This document shows positions 25,708-35,737 of a DNA stretch of 64,000 nt, piece by piece. The stretch covers positions 1-64,000 of the forward strand of contig JABIVD010000052.1 in NCBI GenBank assembly GCA_018667335.1, given 5' to 3'. Under the pieces are notes generated by a model that was not told the origin of the DNA, ran no database searches, and was given only the letters and a program-made list of their open reading frames with translations. Origin of the DNA: Rhodospirillaceae bacterium (lineage in GTDB: Bacteria > Pseudomonadota > Alphaproteobacteria > UBA6615). Both the position numbers and the translations under genes were made by a program. Numbering within the stretch: the stretch's first letter is position 1; each line of letters opens with the position of its first letter.

Positions 25708-26994
25708 ATGAGCGATGCAAACACGGCCTACGTCGACACGAAAACCCGCCGCAAGGTCATCGCCGCCGGGGTCAGCGGCAACGTGCTCGAATGGTACGAT
25801 TTCGGCGTCTACGGCTTCTTCGCGCCCATCATCGGCCGGCTGTTCTTTCCGTCCGATGATCCGACGGTCTCGCTGATCGCAGCCTTCGGTGCCTTCGCAG
25901 CGGGCTTCCTGATGCGGCCCATCGGCGGTTTCATCTTCGGCCATATCGGCGACAAGATCGGGCGCAAACAGGTGCTGGTTGTGTCCGTCATACTGATGGC
26001 CATTCCCACCGGCATTGTCGGCATTCTGCCCACCCATGCGAGCATCGGGATCTCGGCAGCCATCATGCTGGTGGCGATGCGCATGCTCCAGGGCCTGTCG
26101 GTTGGTGGCGAATACACCGGCTCGGTGGTGTTCGTGGCGGAGCACGCCCCGATCAAGCGGCGTGGGTTTATCACCAGTTGGACCCAGGTTGGTGCCGTCG
26201 GTGGCATCCTGCTGGGTTCCGGCATCAGCGCGCTGGTGACCAATCTTCTGACCGATGACCAGGTGGCGCAATGGGGCTGGCGCATCCCGTTTCTGCTGGG
26301 AATCCTCGTCGGCGTCGTCGGCCTCCTGATCCGTCGGCACCTTCCCGATACGCCGATCGAGGCCACCGACGGTCCTCCGTCCGGCTCCCCGGCCATCGAG
26401 GCGATCCGCACCGAATGGCGCGCCATGGGCAAGATGATTGGCTACACCATCATCAACGCCGTCGGATTCTACATCGCGTTCGTCTATGTGCTGACATGGC
26501 TCGTCGATCAGGTGAAGGAGCCCCGCTCCGACGCACTCGACATCAACACCATCGCCATGACCGTCCTGCTGGTCCTGATCCCGTTCGTTGGCTGGCTGTC
26601 GGACAAGGTCGGCCGCAAGCCGGTCCTGGCGTTTGGCGCAGGCGGGGTCATGATCTTGAGCTATCCACTGATCCTGCTGATGCACCACCCGAACTTCGCC
26701 CTCATCCTGACGGGCCAGGTCGGCTTCGCGGTACTGGTCGCGGCGCTCCTCGGCGCGGGACCCGCGAACCTGTCGGAAATGTTTCCGAGCCGGGTCCGGG
26801 TCAGCGCCATGAGCGTAGGCTACAACGTCAGCATGGCAATCTTCGGCGGCACGACGCCGTTGATCGCGGCGTGGCTTCTGAACCGCACCCACAACGATCT
26901 CAGCTTCGTCTGGTACATGATCGCCTGCGCCGCAGTATCGCTCGTCGCGACCCTGATGTTGCGGGAAGGCGCCGGCAAACCGCTCCCGAAATAG
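25708..26994 (+). CDS. MFS transporter, MHS family, second of tandem pair
   Basis: The 428-residue paralogue of the preceding protein aligns end to end, with the same SGNVLEWYDFGVYGFFAP, GHIGDKIGRKQVL and MRMLQGLSVGGEYTGSVVFV blocks and a matching C-terminus (AGKPLP). Differences cluster in the loop around residues 210-225 and in the cytosolic ends. That is consistent with a tandem duplication followed by change in specificity; alternatively the two could form a heteromeric or redundant pair. The gene converges with amrS across the second repeat copy. Confidence 0.92.
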   Translation: MSDANTAYVDTKTRRKVIAAGVSGNVLEWYDFGVYGFFAPIIGRLFFPSDDPTVSLIAAFGAFAAGFLMRPIGGFIFGHIGDKIGRKQVLVVSVILMAIPTGIVGILPTHASIGISAAIMLVAMRMLQGLSVGGEYTGSVVFVAEHAPIKRRGFITSWTQVGAVGGILLGSGISALVTNLLTDDQVAQWGWRIPFLLGILVGVVGLLIRRHLPDTPIEATDGPPSGSPAIEAIRTEWRAMGKMIGYTIINAVGFYIAFVYVLTWLVDQVKEPRSDALDINTIAMTVLLVLIPFVGWLSDKVGRKPVLAFGAGGVMILSYPLILLMHHPNFALILTGQVGFAVLVAALLGAGPANLSEMFPSRVRVSAMSVGYNVSMAIFGGTTPLIAAWLLNRTHNDLSFVWYMIACAAVSLVATLMLREGAGKPLPK

Positions 26995-27011
26995 GGGTTG
27001 CCATAAGGCAC

Positions 27012-27084
27012 GTCATACGCGGACTTGATCCGCGTATCTCGTCATCGATTGAGTTGAGATGCCCGGATCAAGTCCGGGCATGAC
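27012..27084. repeat. 73-bp double-hairpin intergenic repeat, copy 2
   Basis: It has the same length, ends and hairpin arms as 24288-24360, in the same orientation. The central 12-15 nt between the hairpins differ most. It occupies the gap between the convergent MHS transporter and amrS genes and may act as a bidirectional terminator there. Confidence 0.85.
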
Positions 27085-27092
27085 GAATGTTT

Positions 27093-28226
<1,134 letters not shown>

Positions 28227-28343
28227 CACAGGGTGAAGAATATCAGAGTATTTGCCCCGGGGGGCTTGGTCTCGGCGGACCAAGTCGCATATCATCCATA
28301 TCGAACCTGTTTCGCCATTCTTCAGACCTGCAAAGGACGTCCC

Positions 28344-30680
28344 ATGGGCCAATTCGGCATCGGTCAATCCGTCACGCGTATCGAAGATCTCCGGCTTCTG
28401 ACCGGCGGCGGCAACTACGCCGACAATGTGCAACTGGCGAACGAAAGCCACGCCTTCGTGCTGCGCTCCCCCCACGCCCATGCGGAACTCGGCGCCATCG
28501 ACACGGCTGCGGCACAGGCCGCACCCGGCGTCCTTCTGATACTCACGGGCGCGGACCTCAAGACCGATAACATCAGCCCCATGCCGTGCATGTTCCCGGT
28601 CAAGAATCTCGACGACACCGACAACATCAAGCCCGAGCGCCCGGTGCTGGCGCTGGGAAAGGTCCGCCATGTGGGCCAGCCGGTCGCGCTGATCGTGGCC
28701 GAGACCCTGGATCAGGCGCGTGATGCCGCCGAGCTGATCGAGATCGACTACAACCCGCTGGCCGCCGCCACGGATACATTCCGCACAACGCTCAACGGCG
28801 CGGCGCAACTTCATGACGACGCGCCGAACAACATTTGCTTCGACTGGGGCAAGGGCGACCAGGCCGCGACCGAGGCGGCATTCGCCAAGGCCGCCCACGT
28901 CACGACACTGGAGCTGATCAACAACCGCGTCGTCGTTAATCCGATGGAGCCTCGTGCAGCCATCTGCGACTACGACACAGCGAGCGATCGGCTGACCCTC
29001 TACACGTCGTCGCAAGGCACCCATGTGATCCGCAACGCGCTGGCGGAGAGCATCCTGAACATCGACACCGAACGGCTGCGGGTCGTCACCGGCGACGTGG
29101 GCGGTGGGTTCGGCATGAAAATTTTTCCGCACCCCGAACAACCGCTCGTCACCTGGGCCGCCATGAAGCTGAAGCGCCCGGTGCGCTGGACGTCGGAGCG
29201 CAGTGAAGGCTTCCTGTCCGACATTCAGGCCCGCGACCACGTCACCAAGGCCGAGGTCGCCTGTGACGACGAAGGTAAGTTCCTGGGGCTGCGAGTCATG
29301 ACCTATGCCAATTTGGGCGCGTATCTGTCCCATTTCGGCACCTATATTCCGACCGAAGCCGGGACGACGATGCTCAACGGTCTCTATGCCTTCCCGGCCG
29401 TCTGGGCAAATGTGAAGGGCGTGTTCTCCAACACTGTGCCGACCGATGCCTATCGCGGCGCCGGCCGCCCCGAGGCGATCTACTGCATCGAGCGGCTGGT
29501 CGACAAATGCGCCCGCGAGCTGGGCCTGTCGCCTGACGAAATTCGCCGTCGTAACTTTATCCCGCACGACCAAATGCCCTTCGAGACGGCCTTCGGCGAG
29601 ACTTATGACAGCGGCAACTTCACCGCGATCATGGAAGAGGGAATGGCCAAGGCCGACTGGGCGGGCTTCGCCGCGCGCAAGGCCGAAAGCACCAAACAGG
29701 GCAAGCTGCGCGGCATCGGCATGGCGACCTATGTCGAGAAATGTGGCGGCGGCAATGCCGAGGTCGCCGATGTGCGCATCGATTCCGACAACGAGATCAT
29801 CACCTTCTACATCGGCACCATGTCCAACGGTCAAGGCCACGACACGTCCTACAAGCAGATCATGTCCGATCGGCTCGGCATCGACACCGACCAGATGGTC
29901 ATGGTGCAGGGCGACAGCGATATCGTGCCGCCGGGACTGACCGGCGGGTCACGGTCCGTCACCGTCGGCGGCGTCGCCGTCTCCAAGGCATCCGAGGAGA
30001 TCATCGAGAAAGGCCGGGCGGTCTCGGCGCACATGATGGAGGCCGCCGAGGCGGACATCGAATATTCCGACGGCACGTTCCGCGTGGCCGGCACCGACCG
30101 GACCATGTCCCTGTTCGAAGTCGCCAAGGCCGCAGGCGATCCGGAGAACCTCCCGGGCGACATGGAGCCGGGGCTCGACAGTACGGTCTCCCACACGCCC
30201 GACGCGGCGACCTTCCCCAACGGCTGTCATATCTGCGAGATCGAGATCGATCCGGACACGGGCATTCCCGAAATTCAGCGCTACACGGTCGTCGACGATT
30301 TCGGCGATACGATCAATCCGTTGCTGATCGAGGGCCAGGTGCATGGCGGCATCGTTCAGGGTGTCGGACAGGCGCTGCATGAGCACACGATCTATGACGA
30401 CGAATCCGGACAGCTCGTCTCCGGTTCCTTCATGGACTACCGGATGCCGCGCGCCGACGATGTACCCCGATTCTCGTTCTCCATGCGCAACGAGAAGTGC
30501 ACGACGAACCCTCTGGGCATCAAGGGCACCGGTGAAGCCGGCGCCATCGGCGCGCCGCCATCCGCAATCAGCGCCATCGTCGATGCATTGTCGAGCAATG
30601 GAGAATCTCCCGATGTCGACATGCCGGCAACACCGGATGTGATCTGGGCCCTCGCCAACCGACAACTTGCAGCCGAATAG
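28344..30680 (+). CDS. second form II CoxL-type molybdopterin-binding subunit
   Basis: The 778-residue paralogue of the 9498-11828 product begins IGQSVTRIEDLRLLTGGGNY. It carries the form II loop DAYRGAGRPE (about residue 370), the molybdopterin-binding stretch GDVGGGFGMK and the catalytic Glu motif KGTGEAG. As with its paralogue, no FAD or 2Fe-2S subunit gene is adjacent; electron transfer partners must be elsewhere or absent. The start ATG 28344 has AAAGGAC upstream. It diverges from amrS over 117 bp. The substrate is not known for form II enzymes of this type. Confidence 0.86.
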   Translation: MGQFGIGQSVTRIEDLRLLTGGGNYADNVQLANESHAFVLRSPHAHAELGAIDTAAAQAAPGVLLILTGADLKTDNISPMPCMFPVKNLDDTDNIKPERPVLALGKVRHVGQPVALIVAETLDQARDAAELIEIDYNPLAAATDTFRTTLNGAAQLHDDAPNNICFDWGKGDQAATEAAFAKAAHVTTLELINNRVVVNPMEPRAAICDYDTASDRLTLYTSSQGTHVIRNALAESILNIDTERLRVVTGDVGGGFGMKIFPHPEQPLVTWAAMKLKRPVRWTSERSEGFLSDIQARDHVTKAEVACDDEGKFLGLRVMTYANLGAYLSHFGTYIPTEAGTTMLNGLYAFPAVWANVKGVFSNTVPTDAYRGAGRPEAIYCIERLVDKCARELGLSPDEIRRRNFIPHDQMPFETAFGETYDSGNFTAIMEEGMAKADWAGFAARKAESTKQGKLRGIGMATYVEKCGGGNAEVADVRIDSDNEIITFYIGTMSNGQGHDTSYKQIMSDRLGIDTDQMVMVQGDSDIVPPGLTGGSRSVTVGGVAVSKASEEIIEKGRAVSAHMMEAAEADIEYSDGTFRVAGTDRTMSLFEVAKAAGDPENLPGDMEPGLDSTVSHTPDAATFPNGCHICEIEIDPDTGIPEIQRYTVVDDFGDTINPLLIEGQVHGGIVQGVGQALHEHTIYDDESGQLVSGSFMDYRMPRADDVPRFSFSMRNEKCTTNPLGIKGTGEAGAIGAPPSAISAIVDALSSNGESPDVDMPATPDVIWALANRQLAAE

Positions 30681-30718
30681 CGCCACGCGATTAACACCGA
30701 GCACCGGAAAGACAGATC

Positions 30719-31492
30719 ATGACTTTTGACCCGGCGGACCTGATCCCGGCGGTTCGTGACCTCGCCTACGCGGCGGGGGACGCGATCCTTGAAATCTATC
30801 GCACCGATTTCGACAGCACCCGCAAGGACGACGGCTCTCCCCTGACTCTGGCCGACACGGCCTCGGAACGCGTGATCGTCCCGGGCCTGCGGGCGCTCAC
30901 ACCAGAGATTCCGGTGATCTCCGAGGAAGAGCATGCGAACGGCGAGAGCCCGACGGATATCGGCGACAGGTTCTGGCTGGTCGACCCCCTGGACGGCACC
31001 CGAGAGTTTCTCAAGCGCAACGACGAGTTCACGGTCAACATCGGTCTGGTCGATGCCGGAGTGCCCCGGGTTGGCATCCTCTATGCCCCCGCGCTGGACC
31101 TGATGTACGCGGGCGCAACCGGCGAAGGCGCAACCATCATCGAAGCACACGGGGACGAACGCGCCATTGCGTGTCGCGCGGTTCCCGATCAAGGCATGGA
31201 CGTGCTTGTCAGCCGCTCCCACGCGATCAATGAGAGCCTCGAGGAATACCTGGCCGACATGAATGTCCGCACCAGGATGCCCCAGGGCAGCGCCCTGAAG
31301 TTCGGGCGGCTGGCCGCGGGCGAGGCAGATATCTATCCCCGCTTCGGCCCGACCTGCGAATGGGACACCGGCGCGGGCCATGCGATCGTCCTCGCCGCCG
31401 GCGGCTCCCTCGAGACATTCGACGGGACGCCTCTACCCTACAGCAAGCCCAAGTATCTCAATCCGGGGTTCGTCGCGTTCGGGCGCCGCTAA
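30719..31492 (+). CDS. cysQ: 3'(2'),5'-bisphosphate nucleotidase
   Basis: The 257-residue inositol-monophosphatase-superfamily enzyme removes the 3'-phosphate of PAP/PAPS during sulfate assimilation. The metal and catalytic blocks are present: SPLTLADTASE, VISEEEHANG, WLVDPLDGTREFLKRNDEFTVNIGL (the WxVDPLDGT signature) and CEWDTGAGHAIVLAAGGS. It is cytosolic. It lies 38 bp behind the CoxL-type gene, so cotranscription is possible. Confidence 0.92.
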   Translation: MTFDPADLIPAVRDLAYAAGDAILEIYRTDFDSTRKDDGSPLTLADTASERVIVPGLRALTPEIPVISEEEHANGESPTDIGDRFWLVDPLDGTREFLKRNDEFTVNIGLVDAGVPRVGILYAPALDLMYAGATGEGATIIEAHGDERAIACRAVPDQGMDVLVSRSHAINESLEEYLADMNVRTRMPQGSALKFGRLAAGEADIYPRFGPTCEWDTGAGHAIVLAAGGSLETFDGTPLPYSKPKYLNPGFVAFGRR

Positions 31493-31554
31493 GGCGAATA
31501 GGAATACAGTCAGCCAATATTTTTTTGCGTTGGCGTCCCGGTCGGACGTCGGGC

Positions 31555-31591
31555 TTGATTTCGCTTGGCCGTTAATATATAGTACTCCTAA
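31555..31591 (+). promoter_or_regulatory. promoter and operator of the MarR-family gene
   Basis: A sigma-70-like -35 TTGATT (31555-31560) and -10 TATAGT (31578-31583) are separated by 17 nt. This predicts transcription starting at or within a base or two of the ATG (31591), and no Shine-Dalgarno sequence precedes that ATG. The 12-mer TAGTACTCCTAA (31580-31591) overlaps the -10 and the start and recurs exactly, inverted, at 32243-32254. It is the likely autoregulatory operator. Confidence 0.6.
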
Positions 31592-32193
31592 TGAAAAATG
31601 CTTTCGACATAGAATCACTCTCTCTGGAGCGACGCCTTTCGGACGGACTTGAACGTCTGGCGGCCGTCGCACGTCAACAGGACTGGCAAACAGGCGAAGC
31701 AAACAACCTGACACCGACACAGGCCGACATCCTGCAGTTTGTTTGCAGCCGGCCTGAAGGCACGCGACTGGCGGCGGCGGCGGCGCAAGCCGGGGTGCGC
31801 AGCGCGACGGCGAGCGAAGCCGTCTCTGCGCTCGAACGCAAAGGCCTCATCGCCAAAGACACCGACCCGGAGGACAAGCGCGCAATCCTTCTGAAGGCCA
31901 CGGCATCCGGCGAAGAGATCACAGGAGCCTGGCCCTCCAGTTTTGACAGGGTCGTCTCAGGACTCGGCGCAGACGAGCAGGAAATGGCGCTACGTCTTGT
32001 CGTGAAAATGATCCAGAGCCTGCAAATACGCGGGCTCATCGCACCGCAACGAACCTGCGTTTCGTGCGAGTACTTCAAGAAGAATGCCACGCCAGACAGC
32101 GCAACTCCTCACATATGCGCCCTCGTCGGCGCTTCTTTCGCTGATCGGGATCTGCGCGTGGACTGTCCCGATCATCTCCCCACAGCCGCTTAA
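31591..32193 (+). CDS. MarR-family transcriptional regulator with C-terminal four-Cys cluster
   Basis: The 200-residue winged-helix protein has a DNA-binding part at about residues 40-110 (LTPTQADILQFVCSRPEGTR, VRSATASEAVSALERKGLI, DKRAILLKATASGEE). Beyond the usual MarR length, the C-terminus has cysteines 156, 159, 176 and 192 in RTCVSCEYFKK, HICALV and VDCPDH. The pattern suggests a bound metal, Fe-S cluster or thiol switch, so it may sense redox or metal. It shares an inverted 12-bp motif with the promoter of the following exported-protein gene, which it probably controls along with itself. The mRNA may be leaderless. Confidence 0.85.
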   Translation: MKNAFDIESLSLERRLSDGLERLAAVARQQDWQTGEANNLTPTQADILQFVCSRPEGTRLAAAAAQAGVRSATASEAVSALERKGLIAKDTDPEDKRAILLKATASGEEITGAWPSSFDRVVSGLGADEQEMALRLVVKMIQSLQIRGLIAPQRTCVSCEYFKKNATPDSATPHICALVGASFADRDLRVDCPDHLPTAA

Positions 32194-32242
32194 CTGACGT
32201 AATTGGCGCGTCGTCGTGACTGTTTCAACTTAAGCCAAATTC

Positions 32243-32254
32243 TTAGGAGTACTA
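32243..32254 (-). promoter_or_regulatory. operator-like 12-mer before the exported-protein gene
   Basis: TTAGGAGTACTA is the exact reverse complement of the motif at 31580-31591. With one more base it forms TTAG-N5-CTAA, a small inverted repeat. Here the motif contains the AGGAG ribosome site (32245-32249) of the gene starting at 32257, so a bound regulator would block transcription near the start of the message. Confidence 0.6.
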
Positions 32255-32256
32255 AT

Positions 32257-33087
32257 ATGTTTCTTCCAACAGAATTCGAAAGGCCCGCACCCATGAGCCC
32301 AGACCGGTTGGTCCGGCATTTGCTGGACGCACTCACCGCAGCGCCAACCTTCGGGCTCGTGGCGCTTGCGATGACAGGGTTCACCTCCCCTGCGAGTGCA
32401 CATGACACCCACGACCATTCCAAAGGTGTTCAGGCCGAGCGCGGAAACGTGGCGCGTGCAACTTTTGACATCATCCACGCCAAGGTTGAAACCCAGGGGA
32501 ATGTCGCAACCTTTCACATGGCCGTGTCAGGCAAGGCCGGTGAAAGCAAACCCGCACCGTCGGGCAAACTCGCGGGGGCCCAGGTGTTCTCGTATGTGTG
32601 GCCGACCACGATAAACGCCGCCACCGTTGGATTCGACGACAATGCGGGCATACTCGCCATGGCCGTTACATCTCACCCGGACTTCGACGACACACCATTG
32701 TTCGACGAAAACGGAGACGGGCAGACCGACAATGACGGGGACTTGTGGCACAGCCACTGGGTCGTACTCGTGCCGGACGAAGCCTGCGGCGCCGGAAGCC
32801 TGAAGGTCAAAGACATCCCGGAGGGCAGCAAACCCCGACTCCCGAAAACCTGGCCCGGTCTTCCCATCCATATAGACAGCCCGGGTTGGGATCCCGTGTT
32901 TCATGACGAAATTGTCGAGGTTCGCGCGCCGTTCGACGACATCGCCAAAGTTGACGGGATTTCTTTTGATGGCGTGACGTCTGCATTGCGCGTGAACGCC
33001 AACATCCATGCACCGTTGCTGTGCGTGGTCGATGTCTTCGACGTCGCCTCGGGTGACCTGAGTCTGCCGGGCAAGATCAACAAGTAG
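32257..33087 (+). CDS. exported protein of unknown function, probable MarR target
   Basis: The 276-residue protein has a late signal sequence (hydrophobic segment LVALAMTGFTSPASA ending near residue 48) and then a His-rich mature N-terminus, HDTHDHSK. The mature part alternates beta-strand-like segments (GNVATFHMAVSGKAG, AQVFSYVWPTTINA). It contains a DENGDGQTDNDGD stretch that looks like a calcium-binding loop, and LWHSHWVVLV. I do not recognise the family. AGGAG 7 nt before ATG 32257 fixes the start; ATG 32293 is an alternative. Its promoter shares the MarR operator motif, and a hairpin follows the gene. Confidence 0.72.
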   Translation: MFLPTEFERPAPMSPDRLVRHLLDALTAAPTFGLVALAMTGFTSPASAHDTHDHSKGVQAERGNVARATFDIIHAKVETQGNVATFHMAVSGKAGESKPAPSGKLAGAQVFSYVWPTTINAATVGFDDNAGILAMAVTSHPDFDDTPLFDENGDGQTDNDGDLWHSHWVVLVPDEACGAGSLKVKDIPEGSKPRLPKTWPGLPIHIDSPGWDPVFHDEIVEVRAPFDDIAKVDGISFDGVTSALRVNANIHAPLLCVVDVFDVASGDLSLPGKINK

Positions 33088-33111
33088 TTGCCGAGGGCCC
33101 AAACCGCCGCG

Positions 33112-33136
33112 GGTGCACGGTTCCCGGCCGTGCACC
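33112..33136 (+). terminator. terminator-like hairpin
   Basis: A perfect 9-bp stem GGTGCACGG (33112-33120) / CCGTGCACC (33128-33136) with a 7-nt loop lies 25 bp after the exported-protein gene. There is no T-tract, so termination efficiency is uncertain. Confidence 0.5.
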
Positions 33137-33247
33137 TCGTCGGCACCTCAGGCCTCACATCGGTTATACGCGAGGAATAGACCAACGGCCTTGCGGCCGA
33201 ACCGTCGTGACTGGACCATGCTTGTCACATGCTGCATATCACAGGTC

Positions 33248-34222
33248 ATGGAGGCTCCTTGCACCACCCTGCCCGCATCCGATGAGGCTATCGCACGTGC
33301 GGCTGAGCGCCTGCACGATGGCGGACTCGTCGCGTTCCCGACGGAGACCGTCTATGGACTGGGTGCGGATGCGCGCAACGACGACGCGGTCGCGCGTATT
33401 TTTGCCGCCAAGGACCGGCCCAGCTTCAATCCGCTGATTGTCCATGTCGCGGACCTCGACGCCGCCGGGACATACGGCGCCGTCAATGATCTCGCCCGCA
33501 TGCTGGCGGAACGCTTCTGGCCTGGCCCCCTGAGCATCGTTCTGCCCCGATTGCCGGACTCCGGTCTGTCGCTGCTGGTTAGTGCCGGCCTCGATACGGT
33601 CGCTCTACGTGCGCCGGCCCATCCCCTCGCTCAGGATCTTCTCACCCGGTTCGGGGGCCCGATCGCCGCCCCCAGCGCCAATCGCGCGGGCGAAGTCAGC
33701 CCCACTGCGGCGACACATGTGCTGGAATCACTCGGCAACGCGCCCGATCTGATTATCGACGGCGGCCATTGCACGGTCGGACTTGAATCGACGGTGATCG
33801 ATCTATGCGACGAACGCCCGGCAATCCTGCGCCATGGCGCGGTCACCCGGGAACAACTCGAAGAACAACTCGGCGCCGTCGACGACGCCAGCATTCCCGA
33901 GTCCGGAGCAGCACCACGCTCGCCGGGACAGATCGCCCGGCATTACGCGCCGGCAATCCCCATACGCATCAACGTGACCGACCCACGGCCCGACGAAGCC
34001 TTTGTCGCCTTCGGTGTGCCCGGTACAAACAATGCGGCGGTCGAACTGAATCTCAGCCCGTCCGGCGAAGTCATCGAAGCCGCTGCAAGGCTGTTTGCCA
34101 CGCTGCGCGAGCTCGACCGGCCGGAATTCACCGGTATTGCCGTGGCGCCGGTGCCCGACATCGGGATCGGACGGGCCATCAACGACCGTCTGCGCCGCGC
34201 CGCTGCCGCCCACGCAGACTGA
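33248..34222 (+). CDS. L-threonylcarbamoyladenylate synthase (Sua5-type)
   Basis: The 324-residue protein makes threonylcarbamoyl-AMP for the t6A37 modification of tRNAs. The YrdC domain has GLVAFPTETVYGLGADA, IFAAKDRPSFNPLIVH, FWPGPLSIVLPR, VALRAPAHPLA, PIAAPSANRAGEVSPT and GLESTVIDL. The C-terminal extra Sua5 domain (SPGQIARHYAPAIPIR onward) makes it the long Sua5 form rather than short TsaC. The start is placed at ATG 33248; ATG 33218 is also possible and no ribosome site decides between them. Confidence 0.92.
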   Translation: MEAPCTTLPASDEAIARAAERLHDGGLVAFPTETVYGLGADARNDDAVARIFAAKDRPSFNPLIVHVADLDAAGTYGAVNDLARMLAERFWPGPLSIVLPRLPDSGLSLLVSAGLDTVALRAPAHPLAQDLLTRFGGPIAAPSANRAGEVSPTAATHVLESLGNAPDLIIDGGHCTVGLESTVIDLCDERPAILRHGAVTREQLEEQLGAVDDASIPESGAAPRSPGQIARHYAPAIPIRINVTDPRPDEAFVAFGVPGTNNAAVELNLSPSGEVIEAAARLFATLRELDRPEFTGIAVAPVPDIGIGRAINDRLRRAAAAHAD

Positions 34223-34277
34223 GACGCCACGCACGTTCGTGTTGCCCCCGCTGCATGGTGGGGCTAAATCAATCGAT

Positions 34278-35711
34278 ATGAACAAACTCACGACAGCATC
34301 CGGAACCGGCCTGCCTGACGGCTTGCTTGAACGGCTCACCGAAATCGTCGGTGATGCCGGTCTGGTCACCGATATTTCTGATATGGAGCCCTATATCGCC
34401 GAACAGCGGGGCCTGTTTCGCGGCGAGACACCCTGCGTGGTGCGGCCCGCCTCGACGGCCGAGGTCTCACAGGTCGTGGCCGCGTGCAGCGAAGCCGATG
34501 TCCCCATCGTGCCCCAGGGCGGAAACACCGGCCTCTGCGGCGGCGCCGTCGCGTCCGGCGAAATCATCCTGAGCCTGTCCCGCATGAACAAGGTCCGCGA
34601 GGTCGACCCGGCCAACTTCACGATGACCGTGGATGCGGGCTGTGTTCTGGCCAACCTGCAGGACGTCGCGGAGTCTCATGACCGTTTCTTTCCCCTCAGC
34701 CTGGGTGCCGAGGGATCCTGCCAGATCGGCGGCAACCTCTCGACCAACGCCGGCGGCACGGCGGTGATCCGCTACGGCAACAGCCGAGAGCTCACGCTGG
34801 GCCTCGAAGTCGTCCTGCCCGACGGGCAGATATGGGACGGACTGACAGGACTGCGCAAAAACAACACCGGCTATGACCTGAAGCATCTGTTCATCGGTGC
34901 CGAAGGAACGCTGGGAATTATCACCGGCGCGGTCCTCAAGCTGTTTCCCCGGCCACGGGTCCGGAACACGGCCTTCATCGCGCTCAGGGACCTCGAAGAT
35001 GTGCTCGAGGTGCTCGGCCGGGCCCGCAAGGCGAGCGGCGATGCAGTCTCCGGCTTCGAGTTGATCCCGCGGCTCGCCATCGACATTTCAAAACAACACA
35101 TCGAGGGTATGTTCGAGTTCCTCGAAGGCATGCACGAATGGTACGCGCTGATCGAGTTCGAGAGCAGCGACGAGAGCTCGGATCTCGGCACTGCGATGGA
35201 AAATTTTCTCGCCGCCGCATTCGAGGACGGGCTGGTCGTGGACGCCACGATTGCCCAGTCCGACGCCCAACGCGAACAGATGTGGTTCCTGCGCGAGGCG
35301 ATGGTCCTGGCCCAGAAACCCGATGGTGCGAGCATCAAGAACGACGTGTCCGTGCCAATCTCGCGCGTGCCACAGTTCATCCGCGAGGCTAACGCCGCCA
35401 CCACGGAACTCTGTCCGGGTATCCGGCACCTCGCGTTCGGCCATGTGGGCGACGGCAATGTGCATTACAATCTGGCCCAGCCCGTCGATGCCGATCCGCA
35501 GGAATTCCTCGACCGCTGGGACGAGATCACCGGCCGGGTGGTCGACATCGCACTTTCGATGCGCGGCAGCTTTTCGGCCGAGCACGGCATTGGCAAACTC
35601 AAGGTTCACGACCTGGTCGAGCGCAAGCCGGCCGTGGAACTGGATATGATGCGTATGATCAAGAATGCGCTCGATCCCAAGGGCCTGATGAACCCGGGCA
35701 AGGTCCTCTAG
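34278..35711 (+). CDS. FAD-binding D-2-hydroxyacid dehydrogenase (GlcD/D2HGDH type)
   Basis: The 477-residue flavoprotein of the vanillyl-alcohol-oxidase fold has the FAD pyrophosphate loop VPQGGNTGLCGGAV, then GSCQIGGNLSTNAGGTAVIRYGNSRE and KNNTGYDLKHLFIGAEGTLGII. The C-terminal substrate and metal site is in HLAFGHVGDGNVHYNL and SFSAEHGIGKLK, ending LMNPGKVL. It matches D-2-hydroxyglutarate or D-lactate dehydrogenases, which pass electrons to ETF or a quinone. The start is ATG 34278. It sits 26 bp ahead of an acyl-CoA dehydrogenase, another ETF-type flavoenzyme, and they likely share a transcript. Confidence 0.9.
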   Translation: MNKLTTASGTGLPDGLLERLTEIVGDAGLVTDISDMEPYIAEQRGLFRGETPCVVRPASTAEVSQVVAACSEADVPIVPQGGNTGLCGGAVASGEIILSLSRMNKVREVDPANFTMTVDAGCVLANLQDVAESHDRFFPLSLGAEGSCQIGGNLSTNAGGTAVIRYGNSRELTLGLEVVLPDGQIWDGLTGLRKNNTGYDLKHLFIGAEGTLGIITGAVLKLFPRPRVRNTAFIALRDLEDVLEVLGRARKASGDAVSGFELIPRLAIDISKQHIEGMFEFLEGMHEWYALIEFESSDESSDLGTAMENFLAAAFEDGLVVDATIAQSDAQREQMWFLREAMVLAQKPDGASIKNDVSVPISRVPQFIREANAATTELCPGIRHLAFGHVGDGNVHYNLAQPVDADPQEFLDRWDEITGRVVDIALSMRGSFSAEHGIGKLKVHDLVERKPAVELDMMRMIKNALDPKGLMNPGKVL

Positions 35712-35737
35712 GGGCCGCAAGACCAACAGGAGAATTT

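Noticed and set aside
28227-29840. Long minus-strand open frame upstream of amrS
   Set aside because: It is the antisense shadow of the second CoxL-type gene; AmrS homology starts at 28226.
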